Shown piece after piece: positions 29,554 through 39,351 of a stretch of 64,000 nt of DNA. Location of the stretch: contig NZ_AP024713.1 in the NCBI RefSeq assembly GCF_019702925.1, forward strand, positions 1,178,001-1,242,000. Direction: 5' to 3'. The stretch is from Campylobacter sp. 19-13652. GTDB lineage: Bacteria > Campylobacterota > Campylobacteria > Campylobacterales > Campylobacteraceae. The notes under the pieces were generated by a model. The model saw nothing but the letters and a program-made list of their open reading frames with translations, searched no databases and had not been told where the DNA came from. The position numbers were made by a program, and so were the translations under genes. The stretch's first letter is position 1. Each line of letters begins with the position of its first letter.

Positions 29554-29586
29554 TTATACTGCCTTATAAAAATAAAAAGGCAGGCA

Positions 29587-30411
29587 ATGCAGATAAAAAA
29601 TACGCTAGAATCGCTAAGTATCAGCACAGATGACGCAGCTATATTTGGAGAAATTAGAGAAATAATGTATAAAAACTTTGCCTCAACGCTTCACAGCAAA
29701 GGCAAAGTCATATCATTTTATGATAAAAATGAGCTAGTGCAGCGTCGCTATTTTTTAAAATTTATAAGAAAAATCGCCATAAAACACACAGGAGTCGAGC
29801 CAAAATTAAACTTTGCTGAGCATAAAACCCTAAAGCTTTCATACAAGGCACAAAATAGCCTATCCCAACTGCTTTTCATAGATATAGATTTTATCGCACA
29901 AGATGTAATATTTACGCTAAATAGCGCCCCAAAAATCTTTGCAAACTACCTAAAAAAGGTCTTTAAAGGTAGCAAGGCAAAATATAACGAAAACACAAAT
30001 ACACTAAGCATGAGATTTAGCTCGCAGGATGAATTTGACGCACTAGATGAGCTAATTTCAAAAAAAGAGCACATCAAATTTAGCATAAATTTCCGCTATG
30101 AAAATTCAAAACTACAAAAAGCAAAAAGCCGTGTAAATAGCAACAAATCTGGCAGCTTTACAAGATGTTTTTACGCACTAGCTAGCATACTTGAGAATGA
30201 ATTTAAAATCCTAGGATGCGATATAAACTCCGATTTTGAAAGCGTACGTGCTGCATACCTAAAAATGGTAAAGATGTACCACCCAGATAGACATATGCAA
30301 AAAAGCGAACGAATAAAAAGCGAATACAGGGAGCATTTTGAAAAAGTTCAGCATGCTTGGGAGACATTAAAGCCATTTTTTAAAAAGCAAGAGAGCTTTG
30401 CAAGTGCTTAA
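29587..30411 (+). CDS. C-terminal J-domain protein, probable sigma54-dependent co-chaperone
   Basis: The 274-residue protein ends in a J-domain (about 205-265): LGCDINSDFESVRAAYLKMVKMYHPDRH carries the HPD tripeptide that stimulates DnaK-type ATPases. The first 200 residues match nothing I recognise; they are mixed alpha/beta without membrane segments. There is no Gly/Phe region or zinc domain, so this is a class III (DnaJC-like) protein that recruits Hsp70 to a specific client. Campylobacter has a similar DnaJ-like gene (Cj0954c, from memory). The sigma54 promoter suggests a flagellar link, which is inference. Confidence 0.8.
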   Translation: MQIKNTLESLSISTDDAAIFGEIREIMYKNFASTLHSKGKVISFYDKNELVQRRYFLKFIRKIAIKHTGVEPKLNFAEHKTLKLSYKAQNSLSQLLFIDIDFIAQDVIFTLNSAPKIFANYLKKVFKGSKAKYNENTNTLSMRFSSQDEFDALDELISKKEHIKFSINFRYENSKLQKAKSRVNSNKSGSFTRCFYALASILENEFKILGCDINSDFESVRAAYLKMVKMYHPDRHMQKSERIKSEYREHFEKVQHAWETLKPFFKKQESFASA

Positions 30412-30518
30412 AAATAGCTTAATTTAAATATTGTGTTAAAATGGCATTTTTGTGTATTCTTATTTTGGCTCTTTTAATCAATAACCTAGCTTTATAAAAC
30501 TCCAAGAGCAATCCCTGT

Positions 30519-30730
30519 GTCACATATATAAGTGACTTATTTATTTTACCTGCATTGCATTGTAATATACTTACTAACATCTAGTTTAGATTTACTTTAC
30601 TTAGACTTAGTGGTTTAAGTTACGTAGTGGTGAAAAAAACTAAGCTTTGACTTACGGCTTAAAGGTAGCTTAGCAGGATAACTGTACATAAAGTGAGTAG
30701 ACAAACATATAGTTTTTACTATGTAGTCTA
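30519..30730 (+). repeat. Dispersed degenerate intergenic repeat, copy C
   Basis: GTCAC-8 bases-GTGAC (30519-30536) matches the first hairpin of copy A, with base pairs changed on both sides. The core GTACATAAAGTGAGTAG (30684 on) aligns without gaps to copy A over about 45 bases. Its hairpin here is ATATAGT-TTTT-ACTATGT (30707-30724). The spacing between the two parts is about 160 bases, against about 40 in copy A. Confidence 0.6.
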
Positions 30731-30980
30731 GTTGGGTGTGATATTAGACGTATAAGGCAGTGGTGTTTGGCTTTTATTGTGGATTAAATTTGTAGGTAAA
30801 GTGATAGTAGTGTTAGAAGGGTTTTTGATTTATAAATTTTTATATTTAAATAGACTGTTTAAGTTTGCCATTAATTTATCTTGCTACGATTTAAATTTAA
30901 ATGTAGCTAAATTTAAAAAAGCTCTGTATAAAATAGCATTATTTTTTAATTACAAATTTATACTAATACTAGCGTCTTTT

Positions 30981-31231
30981 GGCATTACCGACATTGCAAA
31001 CCAATAAAACTTAGCGTAAAATCGGTATGAGTAAGCATATGCTATTTTAAAAGCTCACATAAGCGATATGTCAGCCTACATCTAGCTAAAATTTAACCAT
31101 TATGCCACAAAGTAGCGTAGTTTGTTCTTACAAAATCTGCGCTTCGTTTGTTTTGCAAAATATTTCCTTTTTCTTTTAATGTTTGCCCATAGCTCGTATC
31201 ATAAGATGATATGTTCGCTAGTTCACTTCAC
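30981..31231 (-). repeat. Dispersed degenerate intergenic repeat, copy B
   Basis: Read on the minus strand, AAGTGAACTAGCGAACATAT leads into hairpin TATCAT-CTT-ATGATA (31197-31211), followed by ACGAGC as in copy A. The 3' module AATGTCGGTAATGCC (30981-30995) is identical to copy A over 15 bases. Order and strand of the parts are as in copy A, with a longer spacer between them. Confidence 0.6.
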
Positions 31232-31478
31232 TTAGAAACTTGATTTTGCTTTAATATACACAGCAATCGGTCGACCTGCTAAACCACTGCATAACATAGA
31301 GTTTATTTTTAAATTTATATAAATATTCCAAACTATCTTCTCGCCAAATGCGCAATCAAATACCCTTAAGTCAATACAATTATAAATTAAATTTAAATAA
31401 TAGATTAATAATTTAAGCTAATTTTGGATTATTCTTCGATATTATTTTGCCATTTTATATCCGCTTGGAGATTTACTC

Positions 31479-32240
31479 GTGGAGCTTGATTTATTTTCAT
31501 ATTTTATATTTATTTTATCTGCATTTACAGCCGGTTTTATCGATGCAATAGCTGGTGGAGGTGGGCTTATTACAGTGCCAACACTACTTGCTATGGGCAT
31601 GCCTCCACACCTTGCACTTGGCACAAATAAACTTCAAGCAAGCCTTGGATGTTTAGCAGCAGCGATTAAATTTGGCTTAAGTGGTCTTATAAATTTCAAA
31701 GAAATTATAAGCGGTATTTTGTTTACTTTTATGGGCTCTTTTGTCGGCACTAGAGTCATTTTGCACCTTGACGCTGGGTTTTTGCGTTACATTATACCAG
31801 TGATGCTAGTAGCAATTTTTATCTACACGATATTTTCTCATAAAGTAGGCGAAAGTGATAAAAAAGCAAAACTAAAACCAGCTATTTTTTGGGTAATTTT
31901 TGGATTTAGCATAGGCTTTTATGATGGCTTTTTTGGCCCTGGAACTGGGTCGTTTTGGACTTTTAGCCTAGTTGCAATTTTAGGATTAAATTTAAAAAAG
32001 GCGGTAGCCAACACAAAAGCCCTAAATCTAACCAGCAACATTGTCAGCTTTGCTACATTTGCAATAAGCTCAAATGTACTGTGGAAGGTTGGATTTTTAA
32101 TGGGGACAGCCGCTATTATAGGGGCTTTTTTAGGGGCTAGCTTAGCCATAAAAAGGGAGATTAAATTTATAAGAGGTGTATTTTTATTTGTAGTTGGCAT
32201 TACCATCCTTAAACTTATTTTTGACATAATTTTTAAATAA
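31479..32240 (+). CDS. TSUP (TauE/SafE) family membrane exporter
   Basis: An inner-membrane protein of 253 residues with about eight helices. The two half-repeats of the family are visible as GFIDAIAGGGGLITVPTLLAMG near residue 20 and GFYDGFFGPGTGSFWTF near 145, both TSUP hallmarks. Members export sulfite, sulfoacetate or other small organosulfur anions; the substrate here is unknown. The start is a GTG at 31479 with TTGGAG eight bases upstream. It stands alone before atpB. Confidence 0.88.
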   Translation: MELDLFSYFIFILSAFTAGFIDAIAGGGGLITVPTLLAMGMPPHLALGTNKLQASLGCLAAAIKFGLSGLINFKEIISGILFTFMGSFVGTRVILHLDAGFLRYIIPVMLVAIFIYTIFSHKVGESDKKAKLKPAIFWVIFGFSIGFYDGFFGPGTGSFWTFSLVAILGLNLKKAVANTKALNLTSNIVSFATFAISSNVLWKVGFLMGTAAIIGAFLGASLAIKREIKFIRGVFLFVVGITILKLIFDIIFK

Positions 32241-32326
32241 ATTGCTAATTTTTAGTCAAACTTAAAAAAAAATTAACATTTAATTAGATAAAATAACCAA
32301 AATCTCTACATTATGGAGCTTGCAAG

Positions 32327-33007
32327 ATGAAAGATTTATTTCTGTTTTCGCACTTTTTCCACCACTCTCACTCGTTTGTTTACTTTTTTAACTTCGTGCT
32401 GGTGATAATCGCCTGTGTGCTAACAGCGCGCGCTGCAACGAAAAAAATGCAACTTGTGCCTAAAGGATTGCAAAATATCCTAGAAGCATACTTAGGTGGC
32501 GTAGTCTCCATGGGGCGCGACACTCTAGGTAGCGATGAGTTAGCTAGAAAGTACCTTCCGCTCGTAGCTACAATAGGATTTATAGTCTTTTTCTCTAACG
32601 TAATAGGTATAATTCCAGGCTTTGAATCACCGTCATCTAGTTTAAATTTAACGCTGACATTAGCACTTATTGTCTTTATCTACTACCACTACGAAGGCAT
32701 TAAGAAAAACGGCATAGTAAACTACATCAAGCATTTTATGGGGCCTAGCAAAATCCTAGCGCCACTAATGTTTCCTATAGAAATAATATCACACATATCA
32801 AGGATAGTATCACTATCCTTCCGTCTTTTTGGAAACATTAAAGGAGATGATCTTTTCTTGCTTGTTATGCTATCACTGGCTCCATTTGTAGCTCCTCTAC
32901 CAGCCTATGCGCTTCTTACACTTATGGCTGTGCTTCAGACTTTTATATTTATGATGCTGACATATGTATATCTAGCTGGCGCAGTTACCATAGACGAGCA
33001 CCACTGA
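32327..33007 (+). CDS. atpB: ATP synthase F0 subunit a
   Basis: Subunit a forms the proton half-channels beside the c-ring. The essential arginine lies in [17 protein letters not shown] near residue 165, and the last helices run to [14 protein letters not shown]. At 226 residues it is normal for Campylobacter. As in that genus, it is separate from the other atp genes and followed by its own hairpin terminator. Confidence 0.95.
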   Translation: MKDLFLFSHFFHHSHSFVYFFNFVLVIIACVLTARAATKKMQLVPKGLQNILEAYLGGVVSMGRDTLGSDELARKYLPLVATIGFIVFFSNVIGIIPGFESPSSSLNLTLTLALIVFIYYHYEGIKKNGIVNYIKHFMGPSKILAPLMFPIEIISHISRIVSLSFRLFGNIKGDDLFLLVMLSLAPFVAPLPAYALLTLMAVLQTFIFMMLTYVYLAGAVTIDEHH

Positions 33008-33009
33008 TA

Positions 33010-33041
33010 TTTTAGGTCGCCCTACTTTGGGTGACCTAAAA
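33010..33041 (+). terminator. Hairpin terminator after atpB
   Basis: TTTTAGGTCGCCC pairs with GGGTGACCTAAAA around a six-base loop TACTTT, with one G-T pair in a 13-pair stem. It starts three bases after the atpB stop and is AT-ended on both sides, so it could work in both directions. Confidence 0.75.
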
Positions 33042-33107
33042 TAGCAAAATTTTAGCTTTATTCTGCTAGAATAGCGACTAATATTTAAATTTCAAGGTAA
33101 GTATATT

Positions 33108-34526
33108 ATGTTTGAAGTCGTTATCGGACTTGAAGTTCACACTCAATTAAATACAAAAACAAAAATTTTCTGCTCTTGCCAAACCAGCTTTGGAGATGAG
33201 GCAAATACTCACGTATGCCCGACTTGTCTAGCATTGCCTGGGGCTTTACCAGTGCTTAATAAAGAGGCTGTTAAAAAGGCAATAGCCTTTGGCACAGCGG
33301 TAAACGCAACCATAAATAGACGCTCAATATTTAATAGAAAAAACTACTTCTACCCAGATCTGCCAAAGGCGTATCAAATAAGCCAGTTTGAAGTACCAGT
33401 TGTAGAAAATGGAGAGCTATTTATTGACGTGGGTGCAGGCAAAAAACGAATAGGCATAACAAGGGCGCACCTAGAGGAGGACGCTGGTAAAAATATCCAC
33501 GAGGACAGCTACAGCTTAGTAGATCTAAACCGCGCTGGCACGCCACTTTTAGAGATAGTTAGTGAGCCTGATTTACGCAGTAGCGATGAGGCGGTGGCTT
33601 ACTTAAAGCAGCTTCACTCCATACTTAGGTTTTTAAACATAAGTGATGCAAACATGCAAGAGGGCAGCTTTAGATGCGATGCAAACGTCTCTATACGCCC
33701 AAAAGGCGATACTAAACTTTATACTAGAGTTGAAATTAAAAATTTAAACTCATTTAAATTTATACAAAAGGCTATAGAATACGAAGTAGAACGCCAAAGC
33801 GATGCTTGGGAGGACGGCAGATACGAACAAGAGGTCGTGCAAGAAACAAGACTATTTGATACAGTAAATCTAGTAACGCGCTCAATGAGAGGCAAGGAGG
33901 ATAGTGCGGAGTATAGATATTTCCCTGATCCTGATTTACTACCTGTTATTATACCTGATGACATGTACGATGAGGCCATCAAAATACCGGAGCTTGCGGA
34001 ACAAAAACAGGCTAGATACGAGCAAGAATATGGCATAAAAACAGCTGATGCTATAAATTTGACAAGTAGTGTTGAAATGGCAACATTTTTTGAATACTTG
34101 ATAGAAAAAGGTCGAAATCCAAAGCTATGCACCACGTGGCTACTGGTCGAGCTTTTAGGTAGACTTAAAAATGGTGTTACCATAGCAGATAGCCCAGTAA
34201 ATTCAGACAGGCTAAACGAGCTTTTAGTCCGCATAGAGGATAGTACGATAAGCCAAAAAGCAGCAAAAGAGGTGCTTGATGAAATGCTGCAAAGCAGTGC
34301 GAGCGTGGATGATATAATCGAAGCAAAAGGGCTAAAGCAAGTAAGCGATGATGGCGCCATACTAGCCATAATAGACGCTATTTTAGCAGCAAATGCCGAT
34401 AAGGTAGCAGAATATAAAAGTGGAAAAGACAAGCTATTTGGATTTTTTGTCGGTCAAGTGATGAAAGAAGGCAAGGGGGCATTTAATCCAGCCAAAGTAA
34501 ACGAGCTACTAAGCTCTAAATTATAA
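33108..34526 (+). CDS. gatB: Asp-tRNA(Asn)/Glu-tRNA(Gln) amidotransferase subunit B
   Basis: GatB is the kinase and tRNA-binding subunit of GatCAB, needed because Campylobacter lacks asparaginyl- and/or glutaminyl-tRNA synthetase. The N-terminus [18 protein letters not shown], zinc-ligand CxC and CPTC segments, [13 protein letters not shown] and [14 protein letters not shown] (here [14 protein letters not shown]) are diagnostic. The YqeY-like tail domain occupies the last 150 residues. The 472 residues are full length. gpsA follows two bases later. Confidence 0.96.
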   Translation: MFEVVIGLEVHTQLNTKTKIFCSCQTSFGDEANTHVCPTCLALPGALPVLNKEAVKKAIAFGTAVNATINRRSIFNRKNYFYPDLPKAYQISQFEVPVVENGELFIDVGAGKKRIGITRAHLEEDAGKNIHEDSYSLVDLNRAGTPLLEIVSEPDLRSSDEAVAYLKQLHSILRFLNISDANMQEGSFRCDANVSIRPKGDTKLYTRVEIKNLNSFKFIQKAIEYEVERQSDAWEDGRYEQEVVQETRLFDTVNLVTRSMRGKEDSAEYRYFPDPDLLPVIIPDDMYDEAIKIPELAEQKQARYEQEYGIKTADAINLTSSVEMATFFEYLIEKGRNPKLCTTWLLVELLGRLKNGVTIADSPVNSDRLNELLVRIEDSTISQKAAKEVLDEMLQSSASVDDIIEAKGLKQVSDDGAILAIIDAILAANADKVAEYKSGKDKLFGFFVGQVMKEGKGAFNPAKVNELLSSKL

Positions 34527-34528
34527 CT

Positions 34529-35419
34529 ATGGTATCGGTAATAGGTGCTGGCAAATGGGGGCAAGCCCTATACGGTGCGATACGTGATGCTGGAGTAGAC
34601 GCAGTCATATCCTCAAGGACAAAAAGAGATATTTTAGGCTTTGTAGGCCTTGATATAGCGCTAAAAGCATCACATATCATATGCACCATACCGACTCAAA
34701 GTGCGGCTTTTTGGTTAAAGCAGCATTACATAGACACAGGCGCAAAATATCTAATAGCAAGCAAGGGCATAGAGACGGCAAACCTTCGATTTTTAGATGA
34801 AATTTATAAAGACTATATACCTGATGACAGGCTAGCCTTTTTATCAGGCCCTACCTTTGCCGCCGAGGTCTCAAGCCGTCTACCCTGCGCAATGGTAATA
34901 AATTCAAAAAACGAGCAAACTGCTAAAGAATTCGCACAATTTTTCCCAGTTTACATGAGGAGCTACATATCCGATGACGTAAGAGGCGCAGAGGTGTGTG
35001 GTGCATACAAAAATGTAATAGCCATAGCAAGCGGTATCTGCGATGGGCTAGGACTTGGCAATAATGCAAGAGCTAGCCTAATAGCTAGGGGACTAGTAGA
35101 AATGGCTCGCTTTGGAAAGCATTTTGGCGCAAGAGACGAGACATTTTTGGGACTTAGCGGGGCTGGAGATCTATTTTTAACAGCCTCCAGCACGCTATCT
35201 AGAAACTACCGCGTTGGGCTTGGGCTTGCCAAGTCAAAAACTCTAAATGAGATATTAAAAGAACTAGGCGAGGTCGCAGAAGGTGTAGCCACAGCAAAAG
35301 CCATTACAATAATAGGGTCAAGACACAATATCTACACACCCATTGCTTGTGCGGTCGTTAGCATACTAGAGGGTGAGGATGCCATGACAAGCGCCAAAAG
35401 GCTTATTTCAAGAGACTAA
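34529..35419 (+). CDS. gpsA: Glycerol-3-phosphate dehydrogenase [NAD(P)+]
   Basis: It reduces dihydroxyacetone phosphate to sn-glycerol-3-phosphate for phospholipid synthesis. The Rossmann motif is VIGAGKWGQAL (usually GAGxWGxA), with CTIPTQ, ASKGIE, FLSGPTFAAEV, the catalytic-lysine segment GAYKNVIAIASGI, and GLSGAGDLFLTASS. The 296 residues are slightly shorter than in E. coli. The gene follows gatB directly, as in C. jejuni (Cj1196c-Cj1197c). Confidence 0.95.
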   Translation: MVSVIGAGKWGQALYGAIRDAGVDAVISSRTKRDILGFVGLDIALKASHIICTIPTQSAAFWLKQHYIDTGAKYLIASKGIETANLRFLDEIYKDYIPDDRLAFLSGPTFAAEVSSRLPCAMVINSKNEQTAKEFAQFFPVYMRSYISDDVRGAEVCGAYKNVIAIASGICDGLGLGNNARASLIARGLVEMARFGKHFGARDETFLGLSGAGDLFLTASSTLSRNYRVGLGLAKSKTLNEILKELGEVAEGVATAKAITIIGSRHNIYTPIACAVVSILEGEDAMTSAKRLISRD

Positions 35420-35575
35420 TCCGTGAATGATAGATAAATTTATTCAAAATTTATCTTAATCAAATGCGAAAATGGGGTAAATTTTAAACATATACGATTA
35501 AATTTAATGGCTTAAAATTTAAAACAAAGCTTAACTATAAAGCAAGGTAAATTTAAAAACCAAAAGGAGCAATGC

Positions 35576-36358
35576 TTGATAAAACAGCATTCAAATAGAT
35601 TAAAATCCGTCCTAGATACACACCTAGAGGCAAAATCAAATGAGGGTGGATTATTAGCCCATCCAGATCCGCTCTGGGTAGCAAGAGAGGTCGCAAAGCC
35701 CGTACCTGCGCTTGCTTGCGCGCTTTTTGGGTATGGAAATGCAGTACAGATAGTTAAGTTTCTACGCTCAATAGATTTTGACATCATAAACCAAAGCGAA
35801 AATGAGATAAAAAGCTACTTTACAAAGCACAAATACCGCTTTCAAAATCCAGTTGATGTGCGTGAGATTTTTATCACTTTAGCTCGACTTAGCAAAGATA
35901 ACAGCATAGAAGAGATAATAAATAGTGGTCTAAAACAAGAGAGTAAAATTGAGCAAGGCATAGCAAAGCTGATGCAAAAAATCTACTCTCTAAATCCGCA
36001 CAGAAGCGATGGATATGAGTTTTTCTTTGGCAAGGAATTTAAAGGTGAACCTTCATCTCCGCTTAAGCGATATAACATGTACCTACGCTGGATGGTGCGC
36101 CCTGATGATATTGACCTTGGGCTTTTTAAAAGCATAAATACCGCTTCCTTGCTGCTACCGCTTGATGTCCATACGCACCGTATTTCCCTGGCTCTTGGGC
36201 TTGGCAAGAGAAAGAGCTATGATTTTAAAGCCGCACTTGAAATCACAAATAAACTGCGGGAATTTGACGCAAAAGATCCCATAAAATATGATTTTGCGCT
36301 TTATCGCATAGGGCAAGGCAAAGAGCTAGAGCGTGTCTTAGAGGAGCTTAGTGGCTAA
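35576..36358 (+). CDS. DUF2400 / TIGR02757 family protein
   Basis: A conserved bacterial protein of 260 residues without assigned biochemical function. Family features are the N-terminal HPDPLWVAREV, ALFGYGNAVQIV and the C-terminal RWMVRPDDIDLGLF with LPLDVHTHRISLALGL. The fold is thought to be helical, related to HhH-GPD-like DNA-repair proteins, but I see no catalytic residues that prove it. The start appears to be TTG at 35576 with AAAGGAG six bases upstream. An ATG four bases earlier opens a nine-codon frame that ends at 35598. A strong hairpin follows the gene. Confidence 0.8.
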   Translation: MIKQHSNRLKSVLDTHLEAKSNEGGLLAHPDPLWVAREVAKPVPALACALFGYGNAVQIVKFLRSIDFDIINQSENEIKSYFTKHKYRFQNPVDVREIFITLARLSKDNSIEEIINSGLKQESKIEQGIAKLMQKIYSLNPHRSDGYEFFFGKEFKGEPSSPLKRYNMYLRWMVRPDDIDLGLFKSINTASLLLPLDVHTHRISLALGLGKRKSYDFKAALEITNKLREFDAKDPIKYDFALYRIGQGKELERVLEELSG

Positions 36359-36386
36359 AATATAATAAATTTTATATAAAGGCAAT

Positions 36387-36420
36387 AACCGATAAAAAGA
36401 GTGTTTTTATCGGTTTAATT
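36387..36420 (+). terminator. Rho-independent terminator after the DUF2400 gene
   Basis: AACCGATAAAAA (36387-36398) pairs perfectly with TTTTTATCGGTT (36404-36415) around loop GAGTG, followed by TAATT. The 12-pair stem lies 28 bases after the stop codon. Confidence 0.75.
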
Positions 36421-36485
36421 CAAACTCTCACACTTTTACCAAAATAATCAAATATAATAACTTATATAAATAAAAATGATGTTTG

Positions 36486-36500
36486 TCAATAAAATATTGA
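36486..36500. promoter_or_regulatory. Candidate dyad operator upstream of napA
   Basis: TCAAT-AAAAT-ATTGA is an inverted repeat 69 bases before the napA ATG. The half-sites recall Crp/Fnr-type boxes, though the spacing is five rather than four. A -10-like AATATAAAA (near 36525) follows. No other promoter feature stands out. The identity of a binding protein is inference. Confidence 0.3.
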
Positions 36501-36568
36501 AATTTTTAGGCTAGGATTAATTTGCAATATAAAAAAGCAAAAATAATTTTATATTTAAAGGAAAACTT

Positions 36569-39349
36569 ATGCAACGACGAGATTTTATCAAATCAGCTGC
36601 TGCAGCTGCTGCGTGTGGTGCAGCTGGGCTTAGCATGCCAGCTAGTCTAGCTGCAGACGAATCAGCTAATAGCAACTGGCGCTGGGACAAAGCTCCATGC
36701 CGTTTTTGCGGTACTGGATGTGGGATTATGCTGGCTACTAAAGATGGCAAAATAGTCGCAGTCAAGGGCGATCCAGACGCACCAGTAAACCGCGGACTAA
36801 ACTGCATTAAAGGTTATTTTAACGCTAAAATAATGTACGGAGCAGATCGTCTTACGCAGCCACTTTTGCGCGTAAACGAAAAGGGTGAGTTTGATAAAAA
36901 GGGTAAATTTAAGCCTATCTCGTGGCAAGCAGCCTTTGATATAATGGAGAAAAAATTTAAAGAGGCCTACAACGAACTAGGCGTAACTGGCATAGGCGTA
37001 TTTGGCTCAGGACAGTACACTATACCTGAGGGCTATATAGCCAGCAAGCTTATAAAAGCTGGCTTTAGAAGCAACAACATAGACCCAAATGCGCGCCACT
37101 GTATGGCTTCGGCTGTGGCTGGATTTATGCAGACTTTTGGCATCGATGAACCAGCTGGCTGCTATGATGACATAGAGCTAACTGACACCGTAGTAACATG
37201 GGGTGCAAACATGGCAGAAATGCATCCAATCCTTTGGTCAAGGGTAAGCGATAGAAAGCTAAGCAATCCAGATAAAGTAAAAGTCATAAATTTAAGCACC
37301 TACTCAACGCGCACCTCAAATATCGCCGATATAGAGATCATTTTCGCTCCGCAAACTGACCTAGCCATCTGGAACTACATCGCACGCGAGCTAGTCTATA
37401 ACCACCCTGAGCTAATCGATGAAAAATTTGTAAAAGCCCACTGCGTATTTAGCACAGGTCCAGTTGATATAGGATATGGCATGAGAGAGGACGCCAGCAA
37501 GGGCAAATTCCGCCAAAGTGAGCTAGACACCGTCGAAAAGCAAAACAAAAAAATTCTAAGCGAGCGTGAGGGCGTAACGCTAGCATATCTAGGGCTAAAA
37601 GCAGGTGATACACTAGAAAATAAAAACCAAAATAGCGCTGGCAAACACTGGGAAATAAGCTATGATGAGTTTAAAAAGGCTCTTGCGCCTTATACTCTTG
37701 ATTTTGTAGCACAGCTTGCAAAAGGCGATCCAAACGAGGACATTAATGAATTTAAGCAAAAGCTAGAAGCCCTAGCTGCTCTTTATATCGAGCAAAACCG
37801 CAAAGTCGTAAGCTTTTGGACTATGGGCTTTAACCAGCACCAGCGCGGCACATGGGTAAATGAGCAAGCTTACATGGTGCATTTCTTGCTTGGCAAGCAG
37901 TCTAAGCCAGGTAATGGGGCTTTTTCTCTCACAGGTCAGCCAAGCGCGTGCGGAACGGCTAGAGAGGTCGGCACATTCGCCCACCGCCTACCAGCCGATA
38001 TGGTCGTGGCAAATCCAAAACACAGAGCCGAGACAGAGCGAATTTGGAACCTGCCAGCTGGCACCATAAACCCAGTCGTAGGTAGCCACTACACCAAGAT
38101 GATGAGAGACATGGAAAATGGCAAGATAAAATGGGCGTGGGTGCAGGTAAATAACCCGTGGCAAAACACCGCAAACGCCAACCACTGGATAAAAGCAGCT
38201 CGTGAGATGGATAACTTCATCGTAGTCTCCGACGCATATCCAGGTATCTCGGCAAAAGTCGCCGATCTAATCCTGCCAAGTGCAATGATATATGAAAAAT
38301 GGGGCGCATATGGCAACGCCGAACGCCGCACCCAGCACTGGCGCCAGCAGGTGCTACCAGTTGGCGAGGCGATGAGCGATACATGGCAGATGCTTGAGTT
38401 TGCAAAACGCTTTAAGCTAAAAGAGGTCTGGGGTGAGAAAAAAGTAAACGATAAAGTATCCCTACCAAACGTCCTAGATGAAGCGGTAAAAATGGGCTAC
38501 TCGCCTGAAGATACACTATATGATGTGCTTTTTGCAAATAAAAAGGCTAAGAATTTTAGCGCAAATGACCCTATTATAGCTGGCTTTGATAACTCTGAAG
38601 TCTTTGGCGATAGCCGAAATGTAAAAGGTAGTGACGGAGAGGAATTTAAAGGATACGGCTTTTTCGTGCAAAAATATCTATGGGAAGAGTATAGAGAGTT
38701 CGGTACTGGGCACGGACACGATTTAGCCGACTTTGACACATATCATCACGTACGCGGCTTAAGATGGCCTGTGGTAAATGGCAAGGAAACAAAATGGCGC
38801 TTTAATACCGAATTTGACCCATATGCCAAAAAGGCAAACCCAAATGGGGATTTTGCATTTTACGGCAATAAAGCTGCTAGCCTAGCGCAGGGAGATTTAA
38901 AGGGCATTACGCAAAAAGAGAGCAAATCAATCGCAAATAAAGGCAAGATATTTTTCCGCCCGTATATGGATCCTTGCGAAATGCCAAGTAGCGAATACCC
39001 ACTATGGCTATGTACTGGGCGCGTGCTAGAGCACTGGCATAGCGGCACCATGACTATGCGTGTACCTGAGCTTTATCGCGCTGTACCTGAAGCGCTTTGC
39101 TATATGAATGAAAGCGACGCTGAAAAAATAGGCGTAGCACAAAACGACCTAGTCTGGGTAGAAAGCCGCCGAGGCAAGGTAAAAGCGCGCGTTGATCTAA
39201 ACGGACGAAATAAGCCAGCCAGCGGACTTGTGTATGTACCGTGGTTTGATGAGAAGGTGTTTATAAACAAAGTAACACTTGACGCCACCTGCCCTATCAG
39301 TAAGCAAACAGACTTTAAAAAATGCGCTGTTAAGGTATACAAGGCTTAA
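36569..39349 (+). CDS. napA: Periplasmic nitrate reductase catalytic subunit NapA
   Basis: NapA reduces nitrate to nitrite in the periplasm with a bis-MGD molybdenum centre and one [4Fe-4S] cluster. The twin-arginine signal begins [14 protein letters not shown] and ends near ASLAADE at residue 30. The cluster ligands are [10 protein letters not shown] near 47-56, with the last Cys in [10 protein letters not shown]. The Mo-ligand Cys lies in [10 protein letters not shown] near residue 178. The 926-residue length is typical of the Campylobacter form, which carries insertions relative to E. coli. It heads the operon napAGHB-D and needs the Tat system encoded at 20-21.5 kb. Confidence 0.97.
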   Translation: MQRRDFIKSAAAAAACGAAGLSMPASLAADESANSNWRWDKAPCRFCGTGCGIMLATKDGKIVAVKGDPDAPVNRGLNCIKGYFNAKIMYGADRLTQPLLRVNEKGEFDKKGKFKPISWQAAFDIMEKKFKEAYNELGVTGIGVFGSGQYTIPEGYIASKLIKAGFRSNNIDPNARHCMASAVAGFMQTFGIDEPAGCYDDIELTDTVVTWGANMAEMHPILWSRVSDRKLSNPDKVKVINLSTYSTRTSNIADIEIIFAPQTDLAIWNYIARELVYNHPELIDEKFVKAHCVFSTGPVDIGYGMREDASKGKFRQSELDTVEKQNKKILSEREGVTLAYLGLKAGDTLENKNQNSAGKHWEISYDEFKKALAPYTLDFVAQLAKGDPNEDINEFKQKLEALAALYIEQNRKVVSFWTMGFNQHQRGTWVNEQAYMVHFLLGKQSKPGNGAFSLTGQPSACGTAREVGTFAHRLPADMVVANPKHRAETERIWNLPAGTINPVVGSHYTKMMRDMENGKIKWAWVQVNNPWQNTANANHWIKAAREMDNFIVVSDAYPGISAKVADLILPSAMIYEKWGAYGNAERRTQHWRQQVLPVGEAMSDTWQMLEFAKRFKLKEVWGEKKVNDKVSLPNVLDEAVKMGYSPEDTLYDVLFANKKAKNFSANDPIIAGFDNSEVFGDSRNVKGSDGEEFKGYGFFVQKYLWEEYREFGTGHGHDLADFDTYHHVRGLRWPVVNGKETKWRFNTEFDPYAKKANPNGDFAFYGNKAASLAQGDLKGITQKESKSIANKGKIFFRPYMDPCEMPSSEYPLWLCTGRVLEHWHSGTMTMRVPELYRAVPEALCYMNESDAEKIGVAQNDLVWVESRRGKVKARVDLNGRNKPASGLVYVPWFDEKVFINKVTLDATCPISKQTDFKKCAVKVYKA

Positions 39350-39351
39350 AA

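Larger units (their letters stand above)
30412..31478. other. Long intergenic gap with an inverted pair of repeat copies
   Basis: About 1,070 bases without a convincing gene. It contains copies C (plus) and B (minus) of the dispersed degenerate repeat, facing each other. A 76-codon open frame at 30777-31007 between them has no ribosome-binding site, low-complexity AT-driven composition and runs into copy B, so I treat it as spurious. The TSUP promoter should be in the last 100 bases. Confidence 0.6.

Noticed and set aside
29143-29586. tRNA-Arg as an integration site for a genomic island
   Set aside because: No integrase, no duplicated tRNA 3' end and no change in codon use were seen on either side.
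30777-31007. A 76-codon plus-strand open frame in the gap before the TSUP gene
   Set aside because: No ribosome-binding site, AT-driven Lys/Phe/Leu/Ile composition, no resemblance to known proteins, and its end overlaps repeat copy B, so it is most likely chance.
25471-31478. Reading the repeat clusters as a CRISPR array
   Set aside because: Copies are few, far apart, on both strands and heavily diverged; there is no regular repeat-spacer pattern and no cas gene.
33719-34432. A 237-codon minus-strand open frame opposite gatB
   Set aside because: It is long, but gatB is unmistakable on the other strand; the Ser/Ile-rich translation is that of an antisense shadow.
37396-39342. Several minus-strand open frames of 60-82 codons opposite napA
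   Set aside because: They lie fully within the well-supported napA coding sequence, are Ser/Pro/Leu-rich as antisense frames usually are, and have no start signals.
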